64,000 bases of DNA from Anastrepha obliqua (taxonomy: Eukaryota; Arthropoda; Insecta; Diptera; Tephritidae). The position numbers were made by a program, and so were the translations under genes. The stretch covers positions 85,505,784 through 85,569,783 of the forward strand of contig NC_072893.1 in NCBI RefSeq assembly GCF_027943255.1, given 5' to 3'. The notes under the pieces were generated by a model. The model had not been told where the DNA came from. It made no database searches and was given only the letters and a program-made list of their open reading frames with translations. Positions 38,269 to 50,710 of the stretch are shown piece by piece. Numbering within the stretch: the first letter of the stretch is position 1; each line of letters begins with the position of its first letter.

Positions 38269-41200
38269 ATGATCCAAAAATTCAGTTGCGTTGTGGAAAA
38301 AGTGAGTTTCATTATTACGAATAGTGCAAAAATTATGTAGTGCCTCCACAAAAACTGGAAGAGGTTAAAGCGTGCGTTGAAAGCTAATTAAAGAATAGGA
38401 GCTGCAGGACATTTGTCAAAAGTGGTCAGTATACTTTTTTTTATATATTATATATATAATTGACGCGTACACCCTTTTTGGGTGTTTGGCCGAGCTCCTC
38501 CGCCTATTTGTGGTGTGCGTCTTGATGTTGTTCCACAAATGGAGGGACTTACAGTTTCAAGCCGACTCCGAACGGCAGATATTTTTCTGAGGAGCTTTTT
38601 CATGGCAGAAATACACTCGAGGGGTGACCGCTATTAGAAAAAACTTTTTCTTAATTTTGATCTTTCATCGAGATTCGAACCGACGTTCTCTCTCTGAATT
38701 CCGAATGGTAGTCACGCACCATCCCATTCGGCTACGGCGGCCGCCAAAAGGATATCATTTAATCAATCTATCGAAATAATGCATGGATGCTGTATATTCG
38801 CGATATTTTTTGACATTTTTTTATTCGACCTTGGTTTACCAAATTTTTTTTCAACAAATTCAAAACAAGAAAATATAATAATTTTATTTATCTGTCGAAA
38901 TAATGTAATGAAGAATGTGAAAAATTTGCGACGTTTTTTGACATTTTTTATTCGACCTTGGTTTTCTAACTAATTTTTGAAATTTTTTCCAACAAATTCA
39001 AAACAAGAAGATATATTATAATAATTTTATTTATCTGTCAAAATAAAATTCCCAAGTTTTTTTCGAAATTAAAAAACTAACTACTAACTAATGCTTTCCA
39101 ATTTTTTTTTCGATGTTTTTGGTTTCGACATTTTAAATTTCGATATATCATACCAGACCATTTTTTTTCTAGCTGCGCGCAAGTATTCTTTAAAACATTC
39201 GCATTTTTTATGGGTACTACGCTGTTTTTCAAATACCCAGACTCCGTACTAAATTTTTACTTTGGACGTGCCCATTTTTTCTTTTCTTAATTAGACTTTT
39301 TTAAAATATAGGCTTTAGTAAAATATTTATATAAATACAATAACTTTTGGTGAGAAATGTGTCTGCGGTGATTAGTCTTTGCGAAACGAGTACCCCTCGA
39401 AATTCCTTACGATCCTGTCATTGAGACTTCTCTATACATTAACGTTATCTGGTACTAGCTTACTTGAAGAAATTTTCAAAATGACGATGGCATAACATGG
39501 CAATAGGTCTGTTCATGTAACTTAATTTCGAGAATTCGCTCTCAAAGAGAAAAATAAAAAAATACATAAACGCAAAACCCATGCAACATTTTGAAGGATT
39601 TGCGAACAGTTGATTAAATTGTTGGCGGGAAAAATCACAGAAATCAAACAAAAATTCAATTGAGCTACTTCGTAGCTTTCGATTTGTATTTCGGAAAATG
39701 CAGCAACTGTAACTGGAGGCTGTAGTTCCGAAGTGCATACCTTTATATCATTGACCGATTCCTTGCCATCGCATTCAATCAAATTTGACAATTGTTATAA
39801 AATGAATAATTGAGCGTCGAGATGTTGAGTAAATGGCACGCATCTGATATTCGCTCGTAGTATTGCTACTATGTATATGTCTGCCACGGGAACGTTTTAT
39901 CAACCACAACAACAATGCAGTTATCAATAGATAGTTATAACATAGCGAATTATGGATTTACAGGTGCTACAGTCACAGTTTTGCTTTGATCGTAGACCAA
40001 ATAAGTTATACTTAAAAAGGGGAAATTCAACCGTTGTCAAGAATCAACGCAAGTGATTGATAATTTTCAATTACATCTTATGATCGAAACTATCAATTCA
40101 GATTTGTTATATTATATCGAGGTTTCACTGTATATTGAAAAATATTTTACAACATTTAACTTATGGATTTTTATGATGAAATTAAAAGCAAAAATCTTTG
40201 TTTGTTCCTACTCATCTTGCATTATATTTGACCGACATTTTCCCATCCCTTAACGCAATAACTACGTGGATTACGTCACTAGAAAAGTTGTATCCAGTTG
40301 TAATACACTAAAATTAGTTTCGCTGGACTTACAATTCAAAAAGTTGCCAAATAAGTTGGGACACCGCCTCAGTCCAAAATAATGAGTTTTGTTTTTGAAT
40401 CGAAAATAGCGATTTTTTTTTGGAGATGAAGACTTGGCAGCATGAGCCCCACTGCTGCACCGCATTTTTTATATGATAGAACTTTGTAATTTTCGCATTA
40501 TTTGTATGCTTTAACTTTGAGTCGAGTATTATTGGCGCGTAGTGGAGCAAAATTTTTCATAGCCGCTTAATTTTAACATAACTGACAAACAAGTTGTTTG
40601 AACCGCAAATAGTTGTCGAATGTACAGTACTTGCTAGCTTTTACATTTAAAAAATATAAGTACTTTTATTTATTACCACTTCCAAAGAAGGCTTAATAAT
40701 AACTGATTGGGTTTCTTCAATAAAATTCAAGTATTATATCAATTCCAATCATGCATATATGTATGTATGTATGTGTCAACATATCTTTCCGCTCGATTTT
40801 GCAAGGCCCATTTTCCACATTTTGTGTATATTTGCCTAAACGAAGTTAGGTTTTCCATTAATATATTCCATACATTTAAACTGAGGAGAATATTCGATGA
40901 TTCCATACTAATGTTACTTATAATATTAATAATTACAAAAATAAAATACATACATTCGAATAAGTATTATATACATACAAGCGTACATATTCGAGAGCGC
41001 ATTTTGGGAATAAGTTGTTAAGATTTAGTTACATTACATGTAATTTATTTAAATTTATTATTTCTTGCTTAATTTAAGTTGCTAAATCGTGTATTAACAA
41101 AGATTAATGTAACTAAGGGTAAAGTCAAAACTACAAAACTATATTACAAAAAAAAAAAAAACAAAAAACAAAAATTATTAAAAAGTTGTAAAATCTTAAA

Positions 41201-44200
41201 ATTCGTACTTCTAAGCGATAAAATTAAACTGAATTCCAGCAAATAGTACTTTATTTTTTGTTTTTGTTTTAGTAAATGCATTATTCAATACTTGAAAGCA
41301 ATACGATAAACCTAACAAAACATTCTGAAAAAAAAAATAATAATAAAAAAATTGAAACGGTAAAGTTCAATAGTACTGACCTTTGAAACAAATTGAAGCA
41401 GCTAAGTGATCCCAGACTAACGCCAAGCAGCTACCCAAAGCATTACTGCCAACAGCAAATAGTACAACAAGGCAATGTATAGTAAGTTGCTGTTAATGAA
41501 ATAAATATTTACATATACAAACATATAATAATCATCACATGACCGTCAATAATATATTTTGCCTTTCTCTTTGGCTTAAAAATGATCTTTAAAAACTTAA
41601 TTATGCCTGTTTTCAATACAAATCTGGAATGTATATTATTTATTTTGCTTTGAAGCACGTTGCCTATTTTGAAAATCTAATTTGCTGTTGCGTTATTCGC
41701 CTTGCTTAGAATTTTTTTATACATTTATACGGAATATTTTTGTTTCTTTCTTCTATGAAATTTGCAAAACAAAAAAATTATAATGCAAACTTTGGTTCTT
41801 TATAAGTTCATATTTCACACATGCGTACATATTTTTTTCAGTTAATTTAAAATTATATAAAAAGAAAAAACAAAAATGTGAAAAAATAAAAAAATACTTT
41901 GTAAAAATATTAAATGCTTAGTTTCGTTTTTTTCAGTTGCACACTGTATGTACATTGGGATGACTCACCAAAAAAAGTAGCGGTTTTCCATTGGAATTAT
42001 TATACATATATATGTATATATATACCTATTTATTTATTTATTTTTATATATTTATTCTATTTATTATATTAATATTGTTTTCTTTTCTCGAAAAATTATA
42101 CCACATTTCATATTTCACAAGAGAGCGGACACCTCCCATAAGTGGCCTTTTTTTCAGTACCACAAATTCTTAAGAATTTAAAAAAAAATTTCTCTTGAGT
42201 GGGTAACCCGCCGATAACACGTTAACCCTCCCATGTCATATTATTATTTTTATATTTTTCTCATAAGCGCACAAATTTTTCAGTCTCTTAAGTGTCCGCA
42301 CAAGAGAGAGTACACTGCAGTATAAAAGCCATTCGATAAAATTCGAACTTCAGTAACTTTAGGCATCCTAAATTTGTTGTATAAATGTAAAGTAGACTGC
42401 CGATATTCATATTGTATCCCACGCTCTGGGATATTTAACATTTCTTTTAAAAAAGAGCCATCGTCCTATAAAATGCAATATGGGAATCCTTTCCGATGGA
42501 TTGTTGGGATTCTCATTTCGTAAGGAATCTCAACGTGGTTGCTAATTTTAGCCCTACAGGCATGGACGACGACTTTATTTGAGGTTTAATATCGTTAAAC
42601 AAAGCTGCAAAAAATGGCGTACGTTAATATTGAGAAGGCAGTTTTGTATATGCACTTACACAGGTTCTGAAAAATCTAAAGAAAGAAATCCTCAATTCAA
42701 AATTAAAAAAAAAAAATTCTGTTGTCTGACAATCAGCTGTTTCGGATTTAACTTCGAACTTTATTCAAATCACGCCAATTACATCACACCTTAAGCTAAT
42801 TCGTGCGATTTCGAAAATTAATCGCGAGATTTCCATTACATGTCCGATATAGATGTATGTACATATATTGAATATAGTGAAATAAAACGATTTACTTACA
42901 TTTTTTGGTCGAACTTGAGCACACGTATAAACAAAAATCAGTTGAACTACGGTAAACTTCACTTCTTGTGGGGGGTAATAAATGCCTGGTGCGAGTATAG
43001 CAGTTTGATAAAAGAAAACGAAAATTCGGTGGCGCTGACGCAGGGCGGACTGAATGCGACATTAATGCGGGAAAAGAAAACTCCTTAAGATTTACAAGAG
43101 CTGAACCAATTTGAAAATACTTGCAAAAATCGAGTTTCTCATAAATAAAATCAGTTTTTGAAACAACTGTTTCCCAAAAAAATCACATCAGAACTTAAGC
43201 TTAAATGATCTGCATAGATTAATGAGATTTTTGATGCTATTTTTGACTTTTTCTGGAATATAGGCTTAAGGAAAGCTTGAATAGCTCAGACAAAAATTGA
43301 ACGCTTTAGACTTCTGAGGTATCATTGGAAAGGTATTTTCTCACCCTTTTTACTACCACATTGGAAAATTAACCCGTTCACGTCCCAATTTTGGGCATAT
43401 TATATCGCAATTATCTATTCATTGATTTGCTTATATTTATAAAATTTAAAACATTTTTATGCATGCCTTTTAACTTAAATTCCTATACAAACTGAGGTGC
43501 TTTATTTATTTATTATATTTTTAAAAACCAATTTTTTTTTATAAAAAGCCTGTTTTTTTTGCATCAATGAGTGGATTGAGAACAGTACTGATTGTTTTTT
43601 ATGATAGGGTGATGCACCCTAACGTACAAATATAGTATATACATATGTATATGAATTTAATTTCTTGTTAGTTGTGAATGTTTTTATCAGTCATTTCATT
43701 GAAAAGAGCTACTCACAAGGCGCTGTAAAATGCATTTAATTTCTGATGTATATGTAAAAAATATTATCTGACGATCTTTATAAAATATTTGATATATTTA
43801 ATATATTATGAATGAATGGCAAACCTCCGATTGTATTTCTGCCATGAAGAAGCTCATCATAAAAACTGCACTTCGGAGTCGGCTTAAAATTGTAGGTCTC
43901 TCCATTTGTGGAAGAACTTCAAGACGTATGCCATAAATGAGAGGTGGACCTCAGCCAAACACTCAAAAAGGGTGTAAGCGTCAATCATACATATATGTAT
44001 AATAAAGAATTTGCTTTTATCTACAACTTCTTGTTTTGAGGTTTATCGTAAAATGATTCATATAAAACTGAAAACAAACCTATGCCATTTTATTGAGTAT
44101 TAAACCCTACATCTACCCTTTCTACGGAATGTGTCTTAACATCTGTCAAATTTTTGTTTTGACTTTGTCACGTTTCCTCATGTGAGTAATTAACTGTCTT

Positions 44201-47200
44201 AACATTTTATTTTCAAAATGGTGAATTGAAAATTGAGTTGTCAAACTAAGAAATGACAGGTGATGTTAGGGCAGTGATGATAAGAAATTCTGTAGGACAG
44301 ATATGTTTGACCAGAGCTTTTTTAACATAATCTATAGAAGGTAAGGCAAGGTATGAAGTAAGGGGTAAAACGGCATGTAAAATAGACAGTAACGAATTTT
44401 TTTTTCTGACGAAACTATTAGACGTAGAACTTTTAACATATCACAAAATTTACAAAGGCTACTGGTACATGGCACGTAAGGCAAGTTTTCCAGAACACTC
44501 ATTCATGGGAGGCGTAATAGGAACCGTAATTTTTGTTTGAAACAAGTAATACAAGATACTATGTTAAATTTTGATAAATTATCTACAGAGCAATGCCAAC
44601 CATTTTGAGTAACGTGCTTCCGAGAAAAAACGAGAAAGAAGATAAAAAACCCCTAATTAATTACAGAAGCGGTTTTTCAAAATAGCATTCTGCACGGCTC
44701 TTCGCTGATTGCCATTCTCAACATTTCTAAATAAAGTGGGCTACATCGGTGCAACGAGTATCCAGAGTTTCAAGCAAACATCCTATAGCGATATTGAAAT
44801 TGTATTCATTTGGCATATGCGACTTTATATGCTACTGTCCCAAATGCCAATTGCACATTTTTAGAGAATTACACCTTGGTCAAAAAGTTCCCGCAATATA
44901 TTTTGAAAATTCAAAATACAAGAATATTCCTCAAAAGTGATATTATCGTGTTATGCCAGCGTTTGATCCAGCTCTCGAAACACGGCTAGTTCTAGAAACT
45001 CTATTTTCGGTATAGCCGTCAGAGCCGTTCCTTTACCTACTTTCGGCTGCTAAAACGCGTTCCCCGTAGTGGTTATTTGACTTGATCAAAAATAAAAAAA
45101 TCGCAGAAGTCATATCAGGTGAATTGGATAGTATTCGTTTCATTCTTGGTCAAAACTTCACGGATAATGATGGCAGTGTGCGACGGTGCGTTATCATTAT
45201 GCAAAATCCACAGGTTGTTTTCCCACAAATCCTTTCTTTTGTGACGAATTGCTTCATGTAAACATCTCAAAACGATCAAATATATAATAGTTTTTATTAA
45301 CTGTTGGGCATTCTGGTAAAAATTCGTTGTAGTCCATTAAAATCATGAGCACGGCTTTCTTTTTCGACTGAAAACGACGTGGTTTTTTAGTCTTGGTTCA
45401 TTCGGAGCTCTCCACTCTTTGATAATTGAGGAAGACGAAGGGCACACAAAACCAAAACTGTACAAAATTAATGTTGCGAAAAGTTTTCAAGTTTCATATC
45501 AAAGAAAAATGTCGCCATGTTCTCCAGACTTAAACCTATTCGATTTTAGCAATTGGATTCATACGCTTAGGAAACTTGGGAACTTTGGATAGTTTCAGAA
45601 ATGTATGGCTAAAAATTTGGAACAAAATACTGAATGAAGCCGTCCTATTACCGAAATAAAGCTATTATTTTCGTTATTTTAAAAAAGGTGCAATAGGCAT
45701 TATTTACACGCTGTAGTTTCGGTGGCTGAATTGATCTGGTTGATTCTTGCTATGATAAATGTAATTCGTTGATGAATGCACCCCGATAAAATTATGATTT
45801 CAGCTGCACTACGCACTTAGGCGATTTGTATTGACGTGGCGAAACAAAAAAAAAAAAAACGAGAAAACTTTGTCACTGCATGGACTTACCTGCTTTGCTT
45901 TTAAAAATTATGAAGGAATGATACTGCCGGTTCTTTCCAGATTTGATCCTTACTGTAAATATAAGGTTTCCAATTATAGAACAAGTTTTCTTATAACAGC
46001 CGTAACCGCTCAGCAAGCAATGACCATCCTCTGAGTGATTTTCTGAAAAAACTTATAAAAACCGTCTGCCGTTCGGAGCCAGCATGAAACTATAGATTAC
46101 TCCGTTTGTAGACATCATCTAAATGCGCATCAAAAATTGCGGGAAAAGTCGAATGCCAAACAAATTTTATAACAACTTTTTGTACTCGTATACCCTTAAC
46201 TATTTTTTTATGTGAGTTGCTTGGAAGAGGCGCTATATAAAAACAGCGTATTCTATACGGACCTTAACAAATGCTACAGGCAACTTTTTGAGAATGTAAG
46301 GACCTGACAAATGTGTACAATTACACCGGGCAAAGGCTAACATAGCGTATGGATTCGGAATTAAGAAACCTATATATAATCGGTAATATGGGTGTTGCAA
46401 GAAGCGCTTAATCCAACAAAAGTTGTTCGCGGAAGTAGCACCTCAAAGCAAAGGGTCACTGGTTTTTCTCGAAAAATCTGATCATGTCGCAAATGTACCA
46501 CCAGATAAACTTAAAACAATCAATTTTTCGTGGTAATAACCATTTGTTTGCCAGAAGTTTTCGGAGAGTTAAGGAAAATAAACCACCGAATATGAACCAT
46601 CCTTCATCGAGCCAATGCGAGCTCTCACGTATCGGCTTACCCAAGAAAGTTTTTGAGCACTCAGAAGATTGAATTAATTTTTTTTGTTCGCGAACATTAA
46701 AAATACATACAGTTTGTGTCAGAAAAAAGGAACCGCGATAATTCATGAAGTACAAAAGATATATATTTAAAATTTTTTTTACATGAAGTATGTAGAAAAC
46801 TACGAGTCGCAATTACTCAATAAGCCGTGTAGTCTCCATCGGCATGCTTTGAAGCAGCTTTTCTGCGTAGCTCGTCGACAAAGAGGACCAGATTTTGGGA
46901 TTTTGACGCACGAGTTGCTTTAAATCATGGACTGGCCTTCCGGCAAGATGCATTTTCATAGTTGCCCACATATTTTCAATGAGGTTGACGTCTGGGGACT
47001 GGGAAGACCAGTCCAGTGTGTGATACCATTTTCTTGTTTGGTTTCTCAATGTGTTTTTCTGAGAGCAGTGGTTTTGATGATGTGGAACGGAAGGATATAT
47101 TCGCCTCCTTCAGTCGACGTTCGATGGTGTTGATGCTCACATCTATTCCCTTTTTAGCAAGAACTGATCGAGCTTGGCGTAGTCACAAAAAAGGGCCTCG

Positions 47201-48609
47201 CTTAAAAAGTTGAACGATCACTTTATCCTGCTTTTTTGTCATCACTCGCTTCGAGCTGCGCTCGGAAAAGCCATCAACATTTTTATACACCTTATACCAC
47301 TGATCCTACATCACAACAAACTTTTTTGATTTTTTAATCACTCTTGCAGCCGCGGCGTAAAATAATTTCGGCCTTTTCGAATGCGTGCAAAAAAATACCG
47401 CCTCGAAACGATTCGCGTACTTTTCACTCATTTCTGTTTGGTGGCGCTTACGGGAAAGTTTCGAACGACACTAACCTGAGTTAGCACTTACGTCGTACCC
47501 CTTGAGTGGGACTATTATGCAGCAAAAAGCAGCACGATATATTATATATCTTGAAGTTACAAGAAAAAAACCGGTTATTTTCTTCTGACACAGATTGTAC
47601 AATGCGAAGTCAACGTTTTTCAATGCTTGAAGACATTGTAGGCACTTAAAGGTTAAACAGCTCGTTTTGGAGGTATCCACTTCTGAGTGGCAAAAGTGCT
47701 TTGAAAATTAGTTCGAGCGAATGCAGAAATATATTGACTTTCAAGGAGAATGTTTTGCAAAATAATAAACCGATTTTCATTATTATTTTATTGTGTTTTC
47801 ATTACTTGGCGCAATCTATAAAAGGCAATTATCGCATTACTTAATTTTATTTTTATTTCCCGATTGTTTTTCTGTTTGTTTGCGAACTTAGTGTACCTCG
47901 GTCTTAGATTTCTCTCAATTGATATTTTGTTTGTGCTTTTGATATTTTTATGGAATACCAAAAAATATTAGCTGTGATTGAAATGGTAATTATGGCAAAA
48001 AAAATTAATAATTATAATAAAAATAGTCATTTATGCTAGTTAGAATTATTAATTGTAAATATAATATTAAAATATGATTTACTCATCAATAACAGTTACT
48101 CAACCTGCATTTATAAAAAACTTTATAAAATTTCATAATTAAAAATGTAACGCAGCGCTTTGTGAATAACCTCTTGGCTTGTAAAATTTTTTTATTCTAG
48201 TTTGTGTCCGTTTCGTTTCATTCGCTACCTCTTCAAACAAAAATATTAAAATTTTTCATCAAAGTATTATACTTGTACATAACTCTACTCATAAACTGTT
48301 TTACTTATATATTTTTCCATTCCTGTGTATATTTTAAAGTCGACTGAAATGGCAATCATCAACAACATCGCAACAATCACAACGACAATCTTCGCCGCCT
48401 ACACCACCACCAAAACCTTTGTCATTGCAACACCAAAAATCGCAACCACCAATATTTTACAATAACAAATAAAATTACTGATTGAATGGCTTAGCAAATT
48501 GGAGCAACAGCAGCGGCAGCAACAACGACAACAACAATTAATAAGACTATCAAATCGCCTGCGTAACAGTTTCATAAAAAGGTTTCGTTCAGCTACACGC
48601 TACGATTAG
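38269..48609 (+). CDS. Candidate novel plus-strand gene, three exons, two alternative ends
   Basis: Built from splice signals and phase only. Exon 1, 38269-38301: GACAAAAAATG context, MIQKFSCVVEK, phase 0 at AAAAA|GTGAGT. Exon 2, 41402-41481: acceptor GAAGCAG, LSDPRLTPSSYPKHYCQQQ, IVQQGNV, phase 2 at TATA|GTAAGT. Exon 3a, 48340-48472: acceptor TATTTTAAAG, then RLKWQSSTTSQQSQRQS, SPPTPPPKPLSLQHQKS, QPPIFYNNK and TAA. Exon 3b, 48495-48609: acceptor GGCTTAG, then KLEQQQRQQQRQQQ, LIRLSNRLRNSFIKRF, RSATRYD and TAG. Both 3a and 3b accept phase 2, giving Tyr at the junction. Gln/Pro-rich composition and codon use look coding. The product is unknown; exon 1 is the weakest. The exon-2 to exon-3 intron (~6.9 kb) holds transposons. 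Confidence 0.38.
38443..38745 (-). mobile_element. tRNA-derived SINE, near complete
   Basis: Minus-strand copy from the TA-rich tail (TATATATAATTGACGCGTAC) at 38443 to the head GGCTACGGCGGCCGCC at 38730-38745. It keeps the GGTGTGCGTCTTGATGTTG segment. It lies in the first intron of the candidate plus-strand gene. Confidence 0.88.
38767..39045. repeat. Imperfect tandem repeat, ~123-143 bp unit
   Basis: The phrase TCTATCGAAATAATG at 38767 recurs as TCTGTCGAAATAATG at 38890 and TCTGTCAAAATAA at 39033. Between them TTTTTTGACATTTTT, TTCGACCTTGGTTT and CAACAAATTCAAAACAAGAA are repeated in order. Confidence 0.8.
39046..41401. other. AT-rich non-coding stretch
   Basis: No recognised gene. A minus-strand frame at 39791-39522 looks mildly coding (VTVAAFSEIQIESYEVAQLN) but lacks an ATG or acceptor. 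ATGTATGTATGTATG microsatellite at ~40757, A-run at 41149-41164. Confidence 0.35.
41482..43812. other. AT-rich stretch, possibly intronic
   Basis: TATATATGTATATATATACC at ~42004. A TTAACCCTCCCATG at 42221 and a TTAACCCGTTCACGTCCC at 43370 resemble ends of TTAA elements without partners. CACAAGAGAGCGGACAC at ~42117 and CACAAGAGAGAGTACAC at ~42299 form a short direct repeat. No exon seen. Confidence 0.35.
43813..44000 (+). mobile_element. tRNA-derived SINE, 3' body only
   Basis: Starts at AATGGCAAACCTCCGATTG and ends AAAAAGGGTGTAAGCGTCAATC plus a TA-rich tail. The tRNA-like head is missing: 5' truncation typical of retroposition. Confidence 0.78.
44138..44268. mobile_element. Small element with imperfect inverted ends
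   Basis: TTAACATCTGTCAAATTTTTG at the left is echoed inverted by CTAACATCACCTGTCATTTCT read from the right (44268 backwards), both followed by GTTTGAC/GTTTTGAC. It is ~130 bp, non-coding and has no clear target-site copy. Confidence 0.4.
44872..45420 (-). pseudogene. Mariner transposase relic
   Basis: The left end TA|CACCTTGGTCAAAAAGTTCC looks like a mariner terminus. On the minus strand from ~45400: TTSFSVEKKKAVLMILMDYN, then a decayed segment, then WILHNDNAPSH-like sequence at ~45200 (second catalytic Asp), then a degraded C-terminus. Stops and frameshifts throughout; no right terminus found. Confidence 0.65.
45480..45670 (+). pseudogene. Tc/mariner-like transposase fragment
   Basis: Plus-strand words KMSPCSPDLNLFDFSNWIHT then LRKLGNFG at 45507-45590 match the SPDLNP.D…W third-acidic-residue region. 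The remainder is decayed. It is opposite in direction to the neighbouring mariner relic. Confidence 0.45.
45985..46155 (+). mobile_element. tRNA-derived SINE, decayed internal fragment
   Basis: ACAGCCGTAACCGCTCAGCA (for TAGCGGTCGCCCCTCGGCAG), then CAATGACCATCCTCTGAG, then CTGCCGTTCGGAGCCAGC, then TAGATTACTCCGTTTGTAGA. A heavily substituted body lacking both ends. Confidence 0.6.
46710..47597 (-). mobile_element. Tc1-type element with deleted transposase
   Basis: 888 bp flanked by TA, with inverted ends CAGTTTGTGTCAGAAAAAAG and (inverted) CAATCTGTGTCAGAAGAAAA. On the minus strand the N-terminal paired-like DNA-binding half is visible at ~47290-47050: MTKKQDKVIVQLFKRGPFL, LRQARSVLAKKGIDVSINTI, ERRLKEANISF. 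It is joined near 47030 directly to the C-terminal block TLDWSSQSPDVNLIENMWAT, then MKMHLAGRPVHDLKQLV. The two first catalytic residues lie in the missing middle; the third acidic position (LIENMW) remains. One stop interrupts the N-terminal half. Confidence 0.85.
47600..48339. other. AT-rich stretch, possibly intronic
   Basis: No gene seen. Ends in the acceptor used for candidate exon 48340-48472. Confidence 0.35.
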
Positions 48610-48880
48610 AATACGCAGTGAATATGAACTTTTAATTACTAAAATTACAAAAAAAAAAAAAAAAAAAATAGTTTAAGCGAAATAGTTTAAGCGAAAAATA
48701 ATAACCACAAACAACTCGCTAAAATACTTAACTAAGTTTGCGCACATTAGACAGATTACTTTTAGTTATAAGACCTTCGGTGCACTTGTTTTAGGCTGTT
48801 GGATCTGTTAGTCTATAATGGCAATGTTTAAGTTTTTGTACTTAGTTATGTAATATGTAGTTATATTGAAAATATAGTAT
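48610..48880 (+). other. Possible 3' UTR of the candidate plus-strand gene
   Basis: Holds an uninterrupted A-run of about 20 at ~48648-48668 followed by a short tandem AAATAGTTTAAGCG pair. No further open frame. Confidence 0.3.
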
Positions 48881-48881
48881 A

Positions 48882-50129
48882 CGAGGGTCGATCAATAAGT
48901 ACACATGCGCAATGACAGGTGGCCGTTGATGAGGGATATTGGCATTACCGTCGTCTACTTTTATCTGTCGAAGGTCTTTCAAACTAATTCATGCGTTAAA
49001 TGAAAAGAGAGCAGTCCGTTTTTTATTTAAATAAAAATGTTTCATGCTTCAGACCACTTAAGGCAGGACTGTGGACAGATGTGATTGTCAAAGACATAAC
49101 GGAAAAGGTCTATGACAGAAATGATTCAGAGGGATGATTTTCGCCAAACTAAAGGACATGAAGTAGCAAAGGCGGTATAAATATTTCAAACGATGAGTTG
49201 ATTGTGAAAAGTGTGCCGATCCGATGCGAGTTTCATGGCGAGCAAACTTTCGAAAATGGCTAACTCCTTTGAATTTGGACTACTTTAAACGATTTTCGTA
49301 TGACCTTGCGTTGTGTCATTAGAGTTAAAGAGACCTAGATACATTACTCTATGACGGAGATCAAACGACAGTGCTACGAAAAAAGCAAGAATGCTTGCAT
49401 CCGCCGGCAATGAAATGCGGACGATTTTTTAAGATTCAAAAGAAATTATCTACACATTCTCTTCGAGAATTATAAAAAAGTTAAAGAGACCGGGCTTCGA
49501 TGAGGACAACTTTTAAGAATTCGAAAGGAATAATCAAAGTAGGTTTTTTAGCGATAAAACAACGAATTTTTGTACTGTTAATAAGTGATCAACTTGAATA
49601 ATTCCTCAAAATAAAGTACTACAAGTATTACTTCCGGCATAACTACCCAGTTGTACTAAACCAATTGAATTAAAAATTTAAGGAGACAGGGTTCCAAGTG
49701 GATAAGCACCTTCAACCGAAAGGTAAAGGTTGTTGTATCGGCTGGAAAGGAAACGGCGACGAATTATTGGAATTCAAAAGGAGTGATAAAAAAAGAAAGA
49801 AGTACGACTCAAGACGTATAGGACAGATTCGGTAAGAAATTGACGGTGACCAGAAAATTCTTATTAGGATTGCGACTAAATTGCTCAAACTACGTTAAGA
49901 ATTGGTGCTACATCCATCATACTCATTCGAACATACGAATTCTTTTTGCCACACAATATAAAAGCATAATTCAGGAGAAAAAAATGACAAAGAAACCTAT
50001 TTTGAAAGCTTTGACATGTCGTATTTTAGAAGCGATTAAAGAAATGTCAGTAACGTTAAAAAAATTTATAGAGTTCAACATCACTGAGAAAAATTACAAA
50101 AAATGCTGGCACTTTTTGATCGACCCTTG
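48882..50129 (+). mobile_element. Mariner element, heavily decayed
   Basis: 1,248 bp flanked by TA, with inverted ends CGAGGGTCGATCAATAAGTA and ACTTTTTGATCGACCCTTG. The interior is a relic: the HTH region near 49150-49260 is barely legible. The terminal frame 49840-50157 (TCRILEAIKEMSVTLKKF…KNYKKCWHFLIDPC) ends by reading through the right terminus, consistent with a decayed mariner C-terminus. Confidence 0.7.
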
Positions 50130-50499
50130 TACTGCTATAGTTTGTAAGAGAGAGTAGTTTGTGCCAAGTAGAGGAATTTAAAAGATTTACTAAGTAAAAA
50201 TGATTTTTAATATTTGTAAATATTATATTTGTATTTGGAACTGTATTATATAATATAAAATCTGTTAATAACATTTCATCGTACTGGAATGAAATTATAG
50301 TCTATTTCCACCAAGACCTTTAACTGCCGTTAAACGCCCTATTATGTTTCAGAAATATCAAACGCTGCCATCACAAAATTATAGTTAATATGAAATAGCT
50401 GATTTTTTGTTTACATTTCGCATTTGTAGACAGCAGCTAGTCAAAAGAGCTGTGTGTCTGTTTTATGTAAAAATGTCATCTGCCGGTTGCATTTGTATA

Positions 50500-50708
50500 C
50501 AATGTGGCGCAAAATTAATCATCCAATTTTGTTTTTGAACATCTGTTTTACTCAACAAAAAAATTATTTTGATGATGAGACAAGCGCTCCACTGTTTGTC
50601 TGAATATAGAAGCTGTCTACGTCACAAGTGTGAAATATGATTGACGTACGACGCCATTTGTAAAATTTATAAATCTTCCGATAGGGTGATTAATTTTGCA
50701 CCACCTTG
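50500..50708. mobile_element. TACAAGGTGG-type MITE, complete copy
   Basis: 209 bp flanked by TA, with inverted ends CAATGTGGCGCAAAATTAAT and ATTAATTTTGCACCACCTTG. No coding capacity. Relatives at 26285-26408, 37161-37375 and a scrap at 60267. TA target and size fit a Tc1/mariner-derived MITE. Confidence 0.82.
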
Positions 50709-50710
50709 TA

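Noticed and set aside
39522..39791. 89-codon minus-strand frame, mildly coding-looking
   Set aside because: No ATG and no acceptor at its start, and no paired exon; possibly a fragment of an unknown transposon.
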